Positions 51,684-62,886 of a stretch of DNA of 64,000 nt are shown here, piece by piece. Source of the stretch: Lepidodermella squamata (Eukaryota; Gastrotricha); the NCBI GenBank assembly GCA_047495785.1, contig JBLDXI010000036.1, positions 124,001 through 188,000 of the forward strand, read 5' to 3'. The position numbers were made by a program, and so were the translations under genes. Below the pieces are notes generated by a model. That model saw nothing but the letters and a program-made list of their open reading frames with translations, made no database searches and was not told the DNA's origin. Every line of letters begins with the position of its first letter. Positions within the stretch are counted from its first letter, which is position 1.

Positions 51684-52219
51684 ATTTTTCGCTGAGCTGG
51701 TGACGAAAGTCTCGCAGACAGCGCCATAAGATGTGCCGGCACAAGATACTTCTTTAAGGTAGAAGCCAGGTGGCGTCGACTGATCGCCACGGAAGTGTTC
51801 GTAGATGCCACAAGAGCCGCTAATTTCCTGCTCGTTCAGCGCCATACGGCTGAAGAAATTCACATATTCCGAACCATCGATCCAGCGAGGTCTTACTAGA
51901 CCAACCCAAGCTGAGCTCACTCCACCTTCGGCTATAGGTGGCTATAGGCTATAGCCTTTCGCACGGACTCTTCCTCTGTAGCTGTTGTAATCGTTGCAAG
52001 CTGCCCGGACAGGTCGGAACATGCATCGCTGGCATCGCGCCAAGATTGGTACTCCGTAAATTTGATCGCCAAGTATTGTTTGCGTTGATTCAAGCATGAT
52101 GCTTCGTCTTCAAAAATAACGCCCCGAGGAAGAGAATTTTCATTAGCGCGGCAGCCAACTGCCGTAGATCGGCAGGCCACATTGCCGTTCGGAGACGAGA
52201 CACAGCGAGCGAAACCGGT
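51684..52219 (-). pseudogene. Gene B CTLD exon 7, frameshifted by a 17-bp insertion
   Basis: Compared with the intact gene A exon (3054-3572) it has 17 extra bases near 51937-51955, made of repeated GGCTATAG words. This shifts the frame after the first part of the CTLD and brings a stop within a few codons; the original frame reopens downstream with A-W-V-G-L. Splice sites are intact and the exon is flanked by phase-0 introns, but it is 536 nt long, so the transcript survives only if the exon is skipped. Confidence 0.85.
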
Positions 52220-53002
52220 CTAGATTTGAGGGTATAAATCTTCATACGGGCGCAGTCGTTCACAAATTCAGAAAACTGAGAAATAATGGTTGCCCCCTTG
52301 AAAATAGCAAGTTTGCACTAAAAACACAACCCTGTAGGTAATCCATGACGCTCTGCACACTGGTTACCGTTTTACCTCTCAATTAGCTCACCGTAACCGG
52401 CAATTAGCAAAAAATTAAAAATTTTGAATCAAAGTGTTCTTTAACTCGTTTTTAGGGTTAAAAATTCATGATTCCGAAAATCATATTTTCAAATAAAAAT
52501 TCGACAATTTAAATTTTTGTACGTCATTTAGGCCCAGTATTCGACCAATTAGACTAAGAAATAAAAATCTGGAAAATTCACCGAAATGTGCGGCTCAAAT
52601 TTGATTGATTTTGATTTATCGTGAGGGATCCAATCGAAAAACTTGAAGTCTCTGACGCCGTTAGACTAAGATTTTTACCCCTTCCCTGAAATTTTATTTG
52701 GAGAGGGGCAGTAGTTTCAATTTTGCGCTATTTTTGAAGTTTCGAGCCCTCAGTTTGGTGAAAACCCTGATGAGTCGTGATTTATTGTGAGTTATCGGTG
52801 TTACTGATTTGATTTGATTTATTTAGCTCCGTGAAAGTGGGACATTGATTGATTTTGATTGATTGAGGTCCGTGATTTAAGCGGTAAATCAAATTAAATC
52901 AAATCCAAAGCACTGGTGGTGACCATTGTCTCGAATGACAAATTTTTTTTTTAAATAATCTGTGACCGACGGCACCCGGATGTGGGATCTTTGGAAACAT
53001 AC
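52220..53002. mobile_element. Intron holding a copy of the CATACGGGCG MITE family
   Basis: 783 bp against 56 bp in gene A. The insert starts CATACGGGCGCAGTCGTTCACAAATT near 52236 and ends near GACCGACGGCACCCGGATG (52964-52982), similar to the elements at 46988 and 53851. Its middle contains TTGATTTGATT-type repeats (52590-52905). Confidence 0.6.
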
Positions 53003-53515
53003 CGAGGGCAGCTTCGGCTCGAAAGTCTCGCAAACAGCCGCAGCTTTTAGGTTATCACACGGCAAGTCGTTGAAGTAGAGCATTTCGGAATTCCGTGAGC
53101 CCAGCTCAGCACACTGCCCATCGCCAGACGGCTCAAACGCATGCCACAGTTGTTGGATCGGTCTCAACCTCGCGCCATCAATCCAGGCGAACTTTGATGA
53201 ATCTGAGTCGTACCTCAGGCCAATCCAGGCGGGCTGTTTTGATGCGTTGCCGCGGAGAATCTCACGGGCTTGATTCAACTCAATTGGTCTTTTCAGCGCG
53301 GCGAGGCGGCCATTTTGTTGGCTACAGGCCACGCTAGCCGCTTCGTAGTTGGACGCAGGTGATAGGTCAGCTATAAATAGCCTTTTTACAGCGTAGAGGC
53401 ATTCAAATTCGTTGCTGAAAGCCAAATTCAGTGGGAACTGTTCTTCGCCATTCAGGCACCGCTGGCGGCATGTGACTCTTCCGTTTTTTGATGGATCGAA
53501 GCATCGAACGAGAGG
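53003..53515 (-). CDS. Gene B CTLD exon 6
   Basis: A 171-codon phase 0-0 exon starting P-L-V-R-C-F. NGRLAALKR, AWIGL, WIDGA; E-P-S-G-D-G-Q-C and F-N-D-L-P-C. Same length as the gene A partner (3629-4141). Confidence 0.87.
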
Positions 53516-54511
53516 CTGCGAAGGGTTAGAAAAAGTCAGTCAAATCGTTCAATAAACGGTTCATAAGCTGAAAACATTAGGGAAATGCCAGATGACTAGG
53601 TTTCGGTTTATGTAAAAGAAAATCGGGTTTCCGAAAGCGTAGCCAATTTTGTCCGCATGAAAATGGTGATTGGGGAAGCGCAAAGGCTCAAAAATCGAGC
53701 TTGGTAGAAATCCGAAACTCAAAATAATCTAAGCCTAACCTTAATCCTGAGCCCCAACCAAACCCTAACCCTAACCGAACCCTGGCACCTAACTCCTAAC
53801 CCCTAACCCGAATTCCTAATCACAGTTGGGCTAAAAAAAACAAGATTTCATACGGCCACGACCGTTCACAAATTCGAAAAACTAAGAAATTTTTAAAACA
53901 ATGGTTGCCCCCTTGACAATTGCGATTTAAATTTTTGAATCGAAGTGTTTTTCAACTCATTGCTAGGGTTGAAAAAATCGTGGTTTCCGAAAATCACATC
54001 TTCAACTCAAAATTCAGCAATTTAAATTTTTCATGTCATTAGGCCCAGGTTTCGACCAGTTAGACATGAAATAAAAATCTGGAAAATTCACCAAAATGGG
54101 CGGGTCAAAAAGTTACCATACAGACCTGTTTTCAGCATTCTATGATGCTTTTTAAGGGTGGTAACCATTGTCTTAAATGACAAACATTTTTGTCAAAATA
54201 ATTTGTGAACGACGACGCCCGTATGTTAATGAAGAAATATGTATAAAAGTTAATTTTATCATACATAAATATGTATATGAGAGTGCACTTCGTATAAAAA
54301 ATTGGATTATTCCTAATTCAAATTTCAAGTGGCTAAAAAAATTGATTAAAGATGCAACAAATTTACGGATTTTTTTAAGTATAAATGTAATATTGAATAA
54401 TCAGTAACCCCAACAAAGATAAGGGAATCGACACACCAGAAAAAATCATTTTCCGATTTTTCAATTTTTCGATACGATCCTGTTTGTTCGAGGCAGTCTC
54501 AACGAACTTAC
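53516..54511. other. Intron, gene B, with CCCTAA tract and MITE
   Basis: A CCCTAACCCTAACC-like tract lies at 53758-53815; the MITE at 53851-54224 follows. No gene. Confidence 0.55.
53851..54224. mobile_element. MITE-like element, CATACGG ends, copy 3
   Basis: Starts CATACGGCCACGACCGTTCAC and ends GTGAACGACGACGCCCGTATG, imperfect inverted ends. The internal GACAATGGTT/AACCATTGTC pair is shared with the copies at 46988 and 52236. Confidence 0.7.
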
Positions 54512-55045
54512 CTGAGGCAATCTGTCCACCAACTTCTCACAAATAGCCCATTTCGCGGTCATCGAACATGGCACATTAGCCAGGTATCTTCCACCAGGCT
54601 GCGAAGCCGTTGACTCGAAATTTTCGTAAACTCCACATTGGCCATTTCTGTCAGGGTTTCCCGGGCCCCACTGCATTCCAAGTCTTTGAAATCGCGAGCC
54701 ATCAATCCAGCCGAAATTAGCTGTCCTCGTGAGACCAACCCACGCCTGATTAAGGTAAGTCGGCGGGTACTCAGCCATGAGCTCAGCCACTAGTCGGTGC
54801 TCGATCGGAGTCCTGATAGACGCTAAGCGCCCGTTTTTCCGGCTACATTCTTCATTTGCCAAGTCCCAAGTCGCCGGATCCTCGAAAATAATCGAGAAGA
54901 ACTCCTTTTCAGATTTGGAGCAGTCACTCAGCGTGTAATAATTCATTGCGAGTTGATCTACTGTCTCGTCACCTGTGCAACCATTCGAGATCGGCCGGCA
55001 AGAAATTTCACCCGTAGAGAACGAAATGCATCGAATGTAACCGGG
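54512..55045 (-). CDS. Gene B CTLD exon 5
   Basis: A 178-codon phase 0-0 exon starting P-G-Y-I-R-C-I. NGRLASIRT, AWVGL, WIDGS; G-N-P-D replaces E-P-x; L-A-N-V-P-C. Same length as the gene A partner (4664-5197). Confidence 0.87.
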
Positions 55046-55109
55046 CTGAATAAAGGAAAAAAACATGAAACAAACATTCGTTGTTTCGGAAATATTGTGA
55101 AGAACCAAC

Positions 55110-55619
55110 CGCAGGCTGCTCATAGCTGTAAGATTCGCACAGCGCAAAGTCTTTTTCTAGGGAGAGCAGGTCGAGGCGAAGGAAAAAGTTAGAAGGTTTC
55201 ACTTCAGCTGGATCGAACATGACAACCGAGCCAAAGGAATCTTCTAGGCTGTTTGGGACAGGCTCAGCTACTCCTGGCAGCTGGGCGTATTCGGCACCAT
55301 CTGTCCACTTCAAAGCTGATTCACTTCTGACAAGACCGATCCAAGCCGATTCGATTGATCTGCTGGTCAAGAGTTGGCGAACTTGTTGAAACTCGGTGGC
55401 TGATTTTATTGTCGCCAGCTGACATTTGCCCGATGCTTCGTGCCAACTACCACGTGATTCCAGGATGGAATATTGTTTCTTAGCTTGAAAACACTCCGAC
55501 TCGGACTGGAAAGGCGACGAGGTCTGGGCTGTTGTTTCATGGCGTCCACAGCCTGGAGGAAACTGACGGCAAGCTACCTCACCATTATTGGATCTCGAAA
55601 CGCAGCGAGCGTAACCGGC
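55110..55619 (-). CDS. Gene B CTLD exon 4, inner cysteines missing
   Basis: A 170-codon phase 0-0 exon starting A-G-Y-A-R-C-V. As in gene A 5250-5759 there is no cysteine between the C-Q-L-A-T-I and A-L-C-E-S positions, so the inner disulfide and calcium loop are lost. The region V-P-N-S-L-E-D-S-F is the same in both copies, pointing to constraint or recent duplication. Confidence 0.86.
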
Positions 55620-56384
55620 CTTTATAAAAACAGATAAAGGTGATGCATTGAAAAATATACCCGCAAATGGAAGATTGAAATAAATTTGGATTTTTAGTAT
55701 GATTTTCCGACTAATTATGCGAAATGACCGAAAATAAATGAAAAGTGGAATTTGGCGAATATTCTGTATTTTCCAGCACATCGAAAAAAGTCTGTTCACT
55801 TCTAGAAGAACGATTCTAGGATTCCAAGATGTTCTTACTCATTTTTTGTAGCGGATTTTAATTTTCCGAATTTCAGACGGATGTTCCCATCCATCATAGG
55901 ATGTTCCCATCCTCCTTGCCGAACATGAATATCAACCCCTTTTTTAAGTTTTTTTATACCATTTGACACCTCACTAATAGATCTTAAAAGTGAGATCTCA
56001 ATCTCACAATGTAAAAATTTCGCCAAACCCCACTTTTCACTTATTTTTGGTCAAATATGATTGGAATATGATGAAATCAATCTAGAATCTGATTTTTAGG
56101 AAAAACAATTTAAAACAAATTTTGAATTTTGTACATAAAATTTTTTGAATTCCAGCCTTGTTTTGACTGAACAAAAATGTACTAAGTTGACTTTCGAAGC
56201 AAATGTGGTAATCAGAGACTGATGGGTTTAATTTTTTTAAGCTTTGACTATGTCACCTGCAAATTTCGTGAGCTTCCATATATTTTACCTAATTTTACGA
56301 CTAGTCATCATTGATAAAAAAAATACGTGAATCGTGAATTTCTTGGCACGTTACGTTAGTCCGCAAATAAATTGTTATACTCAC
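55620..56384. other. Intron, gene B, no element recognised
   Basis: 765 bp, AT-rich; lacks the GC-rich fold-back found in the matching gene A intron. Confidence 0.5.
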
Positions 56385-56909
56385 CGGTAGGGTTTCTTCC
56401 CGATAGGTCTCGCATATAGCGAAGTGAGCAATAGCATCGCACGCAGCGTCATTCATGTACAAAAGCGATTGATAATCTCCCCTAGTGCCGTAACCAATAT
56501 AGGCCACGCATGTCTCGTTGCTGCTCGGCTCACCAGGCCCCCATTGCTGGTCGAGCGGCGTGAACTCCGAGCCATCAATCCACGTGTACTTGTCGGAAAT
56601 CATCTTCAGGCCGATCCAGGCTGCATTTGAAGATCTCGCGTAAAGCAGAGCTCGAACTTGGTCTTGCTCGTCGGCTGTTTTTACCGAGGCGAGTCGCGCG
56701 GAGCTTTTCAGACACAGTTGTCGAGCGTCCCCGAAATTGAGCCCTTGCAATGCGTCTGGAATGAATAAAACCTTGGCAGCATATTGGCAGGCTAGTTCAG
56801 TTGAAAAGGCGAGATCACGGGGAAATGTTTGCTCTTCTCTTTGGCAACCAGAATCGTAAGACCGGCACGTAACCTTACCATTTCTTGCCACGCACCGAAC
56901 GAAACCAGC
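56385..56909 (-). CDS. Gene B CTLD exon 3
   Basis: A 175-codon phase 0-0 exon starting A-G-F-V-R-C-V. SARLASVKT, AWIGL, WIDGS; G-E-P-S and M-N-D-A-A-C; A-I-C-E-T. Same length as gene A 7241-7765. Confidence 0.87.
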
Positions 56910-57003
56910 CTGAAACAAGATAATATTGTCCCATATCAAAGCCTGAAATATTTCTTTCAAATTCTTGAAAAATGAAAAATTTATTCAAATTGAATGAACC
57001 AAC

Positions 57004-57519
57004 CTTGACGATTGGGTCTTCGAAGGTCTCGCAGATCACAGCCTGAACTGTTGAATCACAGGGGACATTTTTCAGGTAATAAATCTCCTGCGCCGTATAC
57101 GGAAAGTACGCAGCACACGAATCCACACCCGGCTCATCGAGGCCCCATTGGTCAGAGAGCTCACTGAACTCGGAGCCATCACTCCACATCCGATTGCCCG
57201 AAATTCCGGTCAAGCCAACCCAGGCAGACAGAGTTAATGAGCTCGAAAACATCAGCCTTCTTAATTCGATTTGATCATCGTCAGTCTTGATTGTCGCAAG
57301 TTGAGCCGATTTCGAGGAGCAGAGATGCCGAGCGGCTAATCGGTTGATTGGTTCAGGGCTAACCTCGACGAACAACGTTTTACGCGCGAACTTGCAGTCA
57401 AATTCAGTGGAGAAGATTTTCTGATAAGGGAAGGTAACCTCCAGTCTATCGCAACCACGTTCGAATGGTCTACATACAACAGAACCCTTGCCATATCTAG
57501 CAACACAACGAACAAAGCC
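57004..57519 (-). CDS. Gene B CTLD exon 2
   Basis: A 172-codon phase 0-0 exon starting G-F-V-R-C-V. AQLATIKT, AWVGL, WSDGS; D-E-P-G and L-K-N-V-P-C. Same length as gene A 7821-8336; the donor is GTTGGT in place of GTTTGT. Confidence 0.87.
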
Positions 57520-57574
57520 CTGTGGATATATAAAAGACGAATCAGATCTATCCGGAGAATAAAATTAAACTCAC

Positions 57575-58102
57575 GCTAGAAACAACTCTTGTTCGTAAGT
57601 ATTGGCATATTGCACCAGTCAAGACAGCTGAGCAAGAGTGGGTACTGAGGTAAAAATCAGGTGCTTGGGAATCGGAAGCCGCGAGAAGTTTATAGATGCC
57701 GCAAGAATCGGCTGGTATAGAGTCGAAGCTCCCGATTTGTCCAGGAAGCTCCAGATAAGGTGACCCATTCAGCCATCTCAGCTTTTCAGCCTTAGTCAGG
57801 CCAACCCAAGCTTTAATCATAGATTCGCCAGAAATTAGGTTGCGAACGATTTCTTGCTCTGTAGCCGTGATTATCGAAGCCAATTGGCCTGAAGCTTCGG
57901 AGCAGGCATTTTTGGCTTCGAGCCAAGTCTTCGCTTCATCAAACTTGAGAATAAACAGATTTTTTTCCTGGTTTGAACATTCTGAGCCGTTGGAATAGAT
58001 GACGTCAGGTGGCGAATGGACTTCGTCGCGAGCACATCCGATCGAACTCCGCCGGCATGTTGCTGTTCCAGTTGCAGATGACACGCACCTTTTGAAGCCG
58101 GC
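57575..58102 (-). CDS. Gene B CTLD exon 1
   Basis: A 176-codon phase 0-0 exon starting A-G-F-K-R-C-V. SGQLASIIT, AWVGL and W-L-N-G-S (DG changed to NG); E-P-x is absent. It ends A-I-C-Q-Y. Same length as gene A 8389-8916. Confidence 0.87.
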
Positions 58103-58194
58103 CTAGAAACAAAAAAGGAAACGGGAATCTTTTAGAATTCTAATAAATTTTAGAAATTTCAGAAAATGTTCAACATGTGATCAGAGCAACATAC

Positions 58195-59230
58195 GAGTCC
58201 TACATCGGCCATGCATTTGCCATAGTTATCCGCAAAACTGTTCTCGGAAGCGTAAACTTTGACCTTGAGAATACAAACAAAACTAACTTGAATTTCGCAA
58301 TAACTCAAAACGATACCTGTTGCAATCCTTGCGGGCACGATGCGTAGCATACACTTGAAGTGAGTGATTCACACTGAACAGCATTCTGAAGTAAACAGAT
58401 TGGAAATTTAGAATTGAACCAGTTTTAAAATTGAAAATTGAACGCACAAATCTTAAGCAATTTTTTTCGGATCTGAAAGCTTCGGGCGAATAAATCGAAG
58501 TCTCAGCAGGCGCTTGACATTTCTTACGGCAGCCTTTGAAATTTCGCGTCGAGGTGTCGAAGCAGCGATAAACAGGGGCGAGATCTGGAGCTCGAACTTG
58601 AAAAATTGAAAATTAAAAAATATTCAATTTTTGATTTAGAAATTTTACGCCATTTAGTTTGGCAATCTTCCAAATCATCGAATGTTCGCCCTGGTTTCTG
58701 TAAAATCGAGATTTCAGACTCAGAAAGATTGAGAAATTATTACTAACCGTTCCAGCCGGGCAGTCAAATCGCTTTGGCATGCACGTCACCGTGTAACTGC
58801 CTTGATGACAGCGTTTGAAATGCTGGCTCTGAATTTGATTTTAATGGCGATAATCTGCTCGTTCGCAGCTGGTCTTACCTCAAAGTTGTTCAGAGCCAAT
58901 TCGCAATCCTCGTAATTATCTCTAAAAAATCTGGCACGGTTGAAAACTTTGACCTAGAAAGAGACATGAATTTTTTTAATTTATAAAGTGAACTTTGATA
59001 AAAATCCCAAATTATTTAGCTGCTCGATTATATCGAAAAATCTAACCTCAATCTCGCCTTCGCGACAACTGGTGATTCCAAAGCGGCAGATTGGCATCAA
59101 TTTTTCGTACAGGTAACAAAGTCTCGCAGCCTAAATGAAAATAATTGCCTAAACACTGTTAAATTAATAAAAAAATAATAGAATTAACCCCCTGAGTGCA
59201 GGCTGTAACATCAGTAAAATTCAGCCCTCG
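58195..59230 (-). CDS. Gene B small N-terminal exons 2-9
   Basis: Eight exons: 59189-59230, 59047-59130, 58879-58953, 58748-58828, 58649-58697, 58448-58596, 58317-58385 and 58195-58263. Lengths equal those of gene A in every case. The peptides contain cysteines in lead-module spacing (for example R-C-F-D-T-S...G-C-R-K-K-C in the sixth of them, and F-K-R-C-H in the fourth). They appear to be lead-module pieces each split by an intron, without CTLDs. Confidence 0.72.
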
Positions 59231-59285
59231 CTATTAAAACAGATTTTGAAATTAGAAATTTTAATGCTGAGTAAATCTAAATTAC

Positions 59286-59429
59286 CTGGTACTCATTTAA
59301 TCGACAACCTGCAGGTAATCTTCGACATCGTTTAAAGGAGGCGTCGAACTGTGAGAAGCACCGTATCCAATTTGTTGCATAAGCAACGGGTACAGCAAAA
59401 ATCGCAATCAAAATAAATGAGCGTAACAT
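59286..59429 (-). CDS. Gene B exon 1: start codon and signal peptide
   Basis: The ATG at 59429 opens 48 codons: an 18-residue signal peptide (M-L-R-S-F-I-L-I-A-I-F-A then V-P-V-A-Y-A), followed by T-N-W-I-R-C-F and a Cys-rich lead-type module up to N-E-Y-Q at the GTAATT donor. It differs from gene A by only a few residues. The TATA-like box is at 59481. Confidence 0.8.
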
Positions 59430-60666
59430 TTTTAACACAAATAAAACCGGAAAAATAAATAAATTGAATGGTCTATTAGCTTTATAAATTCAAAAAGCGA
59501 ATCATTCGAGAAAGTTCTTTAGTGAAGCGCGTGTCACACGTCATAGACATAATATCATAGACATAGACATGATTCACGTATTTAGGACGAACACGTGTGA
59601 GGCCACTAGTGGTGTGGTACTTAGTTACTATCGGAGTTGAAATTAGTGGCCATTCACAAAAAAATACAAATGAGCGTAAATTTTAAAATAACCTCTCAAT
59701 ATCCACGTTTTATCGTTATCGGCCATTGGCAGGTCAAAGTTAAATTTTTTTTTATGATTTTCATGACGTCATCTACCGACAGAAATTGTCGCGAATTTTT
59801 ATGTTGATTAATTTCAATTATATTTGATAAAAAATTGAAAAAAATTATTAAAAGGGGCATGTAATCGAAGCAAAAAAATTTATTATTCGTCTGAATTTAT
59901 TATAATTAACCCAAAATTTTTAAATATTCGCTGTTTTCAGCCAAAATTAATTTGAAAATTTACTTTGGGGCAAATGTTAAATAAAATCCGAGCGAAATCA
60001 AATTGATTCTCCTGAATTTTACTTTTTGACCTCATTCTTGACATTATTCTAATAAATTTGGCTGAAAATAGCTTGAAATCGACGAAAAATACCATAAATC
60101 AAATAAAATTTATGTCTTGCTCGAGGCAGGACTTGGATTTTATTAAAATATGGCTGTTTATCGCAAAATTAATCAAGTTTTTTATTTGAAATCTCTTGCG
60201 CAACAATGAAAATGCTGATTCATCGCGTATTCAGGGATACGTTTTCAGCAACACTTACGAGGACAGCAATGGTGCCATAATTTTTTCACTGTAAGGTACT
60301 GGGAAACGTAACCGAAATCTTTCATTTTGCTGAGCGATGCTCGTACATGAATGTGAATCTTATTGCTTCCAAAAATGGCTCAAATTTTGGCCATATGCAG
60401 TTTAGTATTTTCGGACCCCGCAACACGCCTGCCTCAAACCCTAACCGCGACACTAACCTAATACTGACCATATAATCAGGGCCGTATCAGCGAGCAGCGA
60501 AAATCGCGTACATATCAGATTTATCGGCAGTTCAAATTGAATGTTCCCATTTTGCCCATGTTGTAAGCAGGTCCAGACAAATAATCAGAGTGCGATAAAA
60601 GCCACAAAAAGCTTAAAAATCCGAATTACTGTACATGTGCTGAACAGGCAGTGTTATGCAACAATT
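59430..60666. repeat. Upstream region of gene B, duplicated in gene A
   Basis: Near-identical to 10277-11927 apart from the block around 11365-11790 that is missing here. It includes the putative promoter. Confidence 0.85.
59481..59488 (-). promoter_or_regulatory. TATA-like box, lectin gene B
   Basis: TTTATAAA on the minus strand, 52 bp upstream of the ATG at 59429; identical spacing in gene A. Confidence 0.5.
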
Positions 60667-61529
60667 GTCGCCATTGTTGCAAAACTATGAAATGCGCGAT
60701 TTTATTTAAATAAAGTAATTTTCGCCCGAAAACCTAAGTTTATTTACTTCGATCACACTTTCGAAAATTTGAAATCAATTAAAAAATATCAGGTTAAACT
60801 TAAATTTACACATTTGCTTCGATCACATCCCCCAAAGTGATTAAAAATATTAACAAATATTTTTTTTTAAATTAAATTAAATTTTTTTTAATATCAGGCA
60901 GATTTATTTTTCGGCACCAGGATAGGATGTTCGGTTTTAAAAAGAACAACCTGTGCAGACTGAATTTGAATGTACTTGTAGGTAATAGAGAGAATAAATA
61001 ACTCGCTCTTGAGACTGAAAATGATCAAATGAAAGCAAAACTTCGCGCTGCACAACAAGGGCACTGAACTTGGTCGCAGACATCATTCAGTAGAGATCGC
61101 CCATGGGTGTACGCCATGGGCGCCAGATGGTCAGCTGATTCATCAGCGGCGTGGAGGCCAAGTAATCAAAATTCTTTTTTGCTGGTTCCGATCATAATTT
61201 ACAATCTTTCCAATTTTTGTTGATGGTTCCAGATTGGTGACATCACAACAAACACAGACATTGTTATGTTTTCAACATTTTAGGAGCAATGAGAACCACA
61301 GAAATGGAATTTTGCAGACGCGAATAAAATGAACTAACACTGCGTAGAGAATCGAAATTGAATCAGTTTTATAGTGGTCCGTGTAACTCTACAATTTGAT
61401 ACTTAGATATGAATTTGTGTCGATTTTCTGCAATTCTTAAAGGAATCGGGAGCATATAATTTACATTACTGTCCCTTTGAGATTCAGGTTTGGACTCTTT
61501 CCAACCACAACACGCGCATGCGGCGTACG

Positions 61530-61670
61530 CGGGGTGCGAAGTAGTGTCGAGACACCCCAGCTCCGAGACCCAACTAGATAAAAACTGAAAAAACCACAGG
61601 GGGCAGCCTTTGGTTTCTTCGGCTTGGCCCTAGAAAACACCTCAGCTCCGGGATCCAACTTTGCACACTG
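61530..61670. mobile_element. Diverged copy of the hAT-like poly-C MITE
   Basis: GGGTGCGAAGTA at the left and CCAACTTTGCACACTG at the right resemble the family ends, with internal ACCACAGGGGGCAGCCTTTGG. It lies in inverted orientation relative to 39117. No target duplication was found. Confidence 0.55.
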
Positions 61671-61690
61671 AATTTACCCCATCAAAGTTG

Positions 61691-61878
61691 CAGTGCTCCG
61701 AGTACGGGGAGGGGGGGGGGGGGGGGGGGTAAATGGGGTAAACGGGGTAAACAAACCCCCCTGGCGTTCGAAAAATTCTGAAAAACGTAAGGGTCCCCCC
61801 TGTTGATTTGCAAATTTTGGGCTAAAATGGCCCGATTTACCCCCTTCAGAGCTGGACCTCGGATCATTGCAGAGTTGT
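61691..61878. repeat. MITE-like sequence with poly-G run
   Basis: CAGTGCTCCGAGTACGGGGA, a G-run of more than 20 bases, GGGGTAAAC repeats, then AAGGGTCCCCCCTG and an end near GGATCATTGCAGAG. It resembles the poly-C MITE family in composition but the ends are only partly alike. Confidence 0.4.
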
Positions 61879-62886
61879 CCTCGGGTCCGGCTCTTTTACT
61901 GGATTTTTTGCTGCGGTCGGATGAGGTACTTTTTCAGGAAATTTTCACCGAAATGACCTTGCTGAAATAGGTTAGCAAGTTAGCGGCCGAGATCAACACA
62001 ACGTACACCTCCGAGCTGCTTGAAAACGATTGAAAGTGTTCGAGCACGCCGATATTTATTAATCTTTCAAAGATTACTATGAAATGTATACAATTATAAG
62101 ACTGGAAACCCAATATGTTTTCGGTTTGTGATTCCAAAAAATTGGCGCGAATATAAGGATGTACACGAATAGAAGGAGCCTGTCTTTCATTAGTGTCAGT
62201 CTTATGTACGAGCAAATACGGTACCTACTGTGATTATATTAATAATTCTCATAATAATTTTAAAAACTATGTTAAACAGCTCGACCTTAATAACTATTTG
62301 ACTTCAGTAGTGAGGCGCCGTGACATTTAGTACCTATGACCATTTCGCCACTGTTGTTCGCGAACAAGAAGAAGAATGAATAATAAATAATAAAGTTCCG
62401 GCGGAACTCTTTCATCAAGATCCGTTACCAACGATCTCTGCGCAAGTGCAAGCGAAACAATTGGCTATAGGTAGTTATGCAGTCTGGCTTGGTCTCATTG
62501 AGTCGCCTCAGGGCGCGTTCAAGTAAAGACCCTGAGTTTATCTTGTCCAATGCTTAAATTGTGAAATTTGAAAGTAAAGCTGGAACTATTGGATTAGATT
62601 GGAGTTTGTTTCTTGTTATCTATAATTATTGGCAACGTCAATAAACTGAAAACATGGTAGACATTGCGCCTGATCGGATTACGGACTAAGGACGAAGAAA
62701 TTAGGTATATATCTCAATCGCTAATACAGACAGCTCTCATACTTTCTGGCCCGTATGCCTCGGCCACGGTTATGTCTTATGATAATGCTTCGTAGGATCA
62801 AGACAAATTCTCAATCCCTGAAACGTTGAGCGAACTACATAGGGATAAAAAAGGATGATGATCACTGTGTTTATTCTCAGCATGTA

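Larger units (their letters stand above)
15841..59429 (-). other. Lectin gene B: giant multi-CTLD secreted protein
   Basis: Gene-level entry. From the signal-peptide exon (59429) to the only terminal exon seen (stop at 15841) there are nine N-terminal exons, 18 single-CTLD exons and one double-CTLD exon, all on the minus strand and all in compatible phase. If joined, the product would be about 3,700 residues with 20 CTLDs, with no transmembrane segment in the last exon. The exons fall into three sequence types that recur in the order I-III-II, most clearly from 48468 downwards. The intron between 40067 and 20289 (19.8 kb) contains the whole virus-like element. One CTLD exon (51684-52219) is frameshifted. 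Alternative: the locus may be several genes that share exon style, or the 3' block may use another promoter. Confidence 0.5.
60667..62886. other. Intergenic region between the ion channel and lectin gene B
   Basis: 2.2 kb. It holds a diverged poly-C MITE copy (61530-61670), a G-run element (about 61691-61878) and otherwise AT-rich DNA. No supported gene. Confidence 0.5.

Noticed and set aside
53758-53815. Telomere or chromosome end
   Set aside because: CCCTAA-like words are short, degenerate and internal, with genes on both sides.
61934-62215. Possible gene between the ion channel and lectin gene B
   Set aside because: The frame is a chance opening with no domain, splice context or conservation signal.
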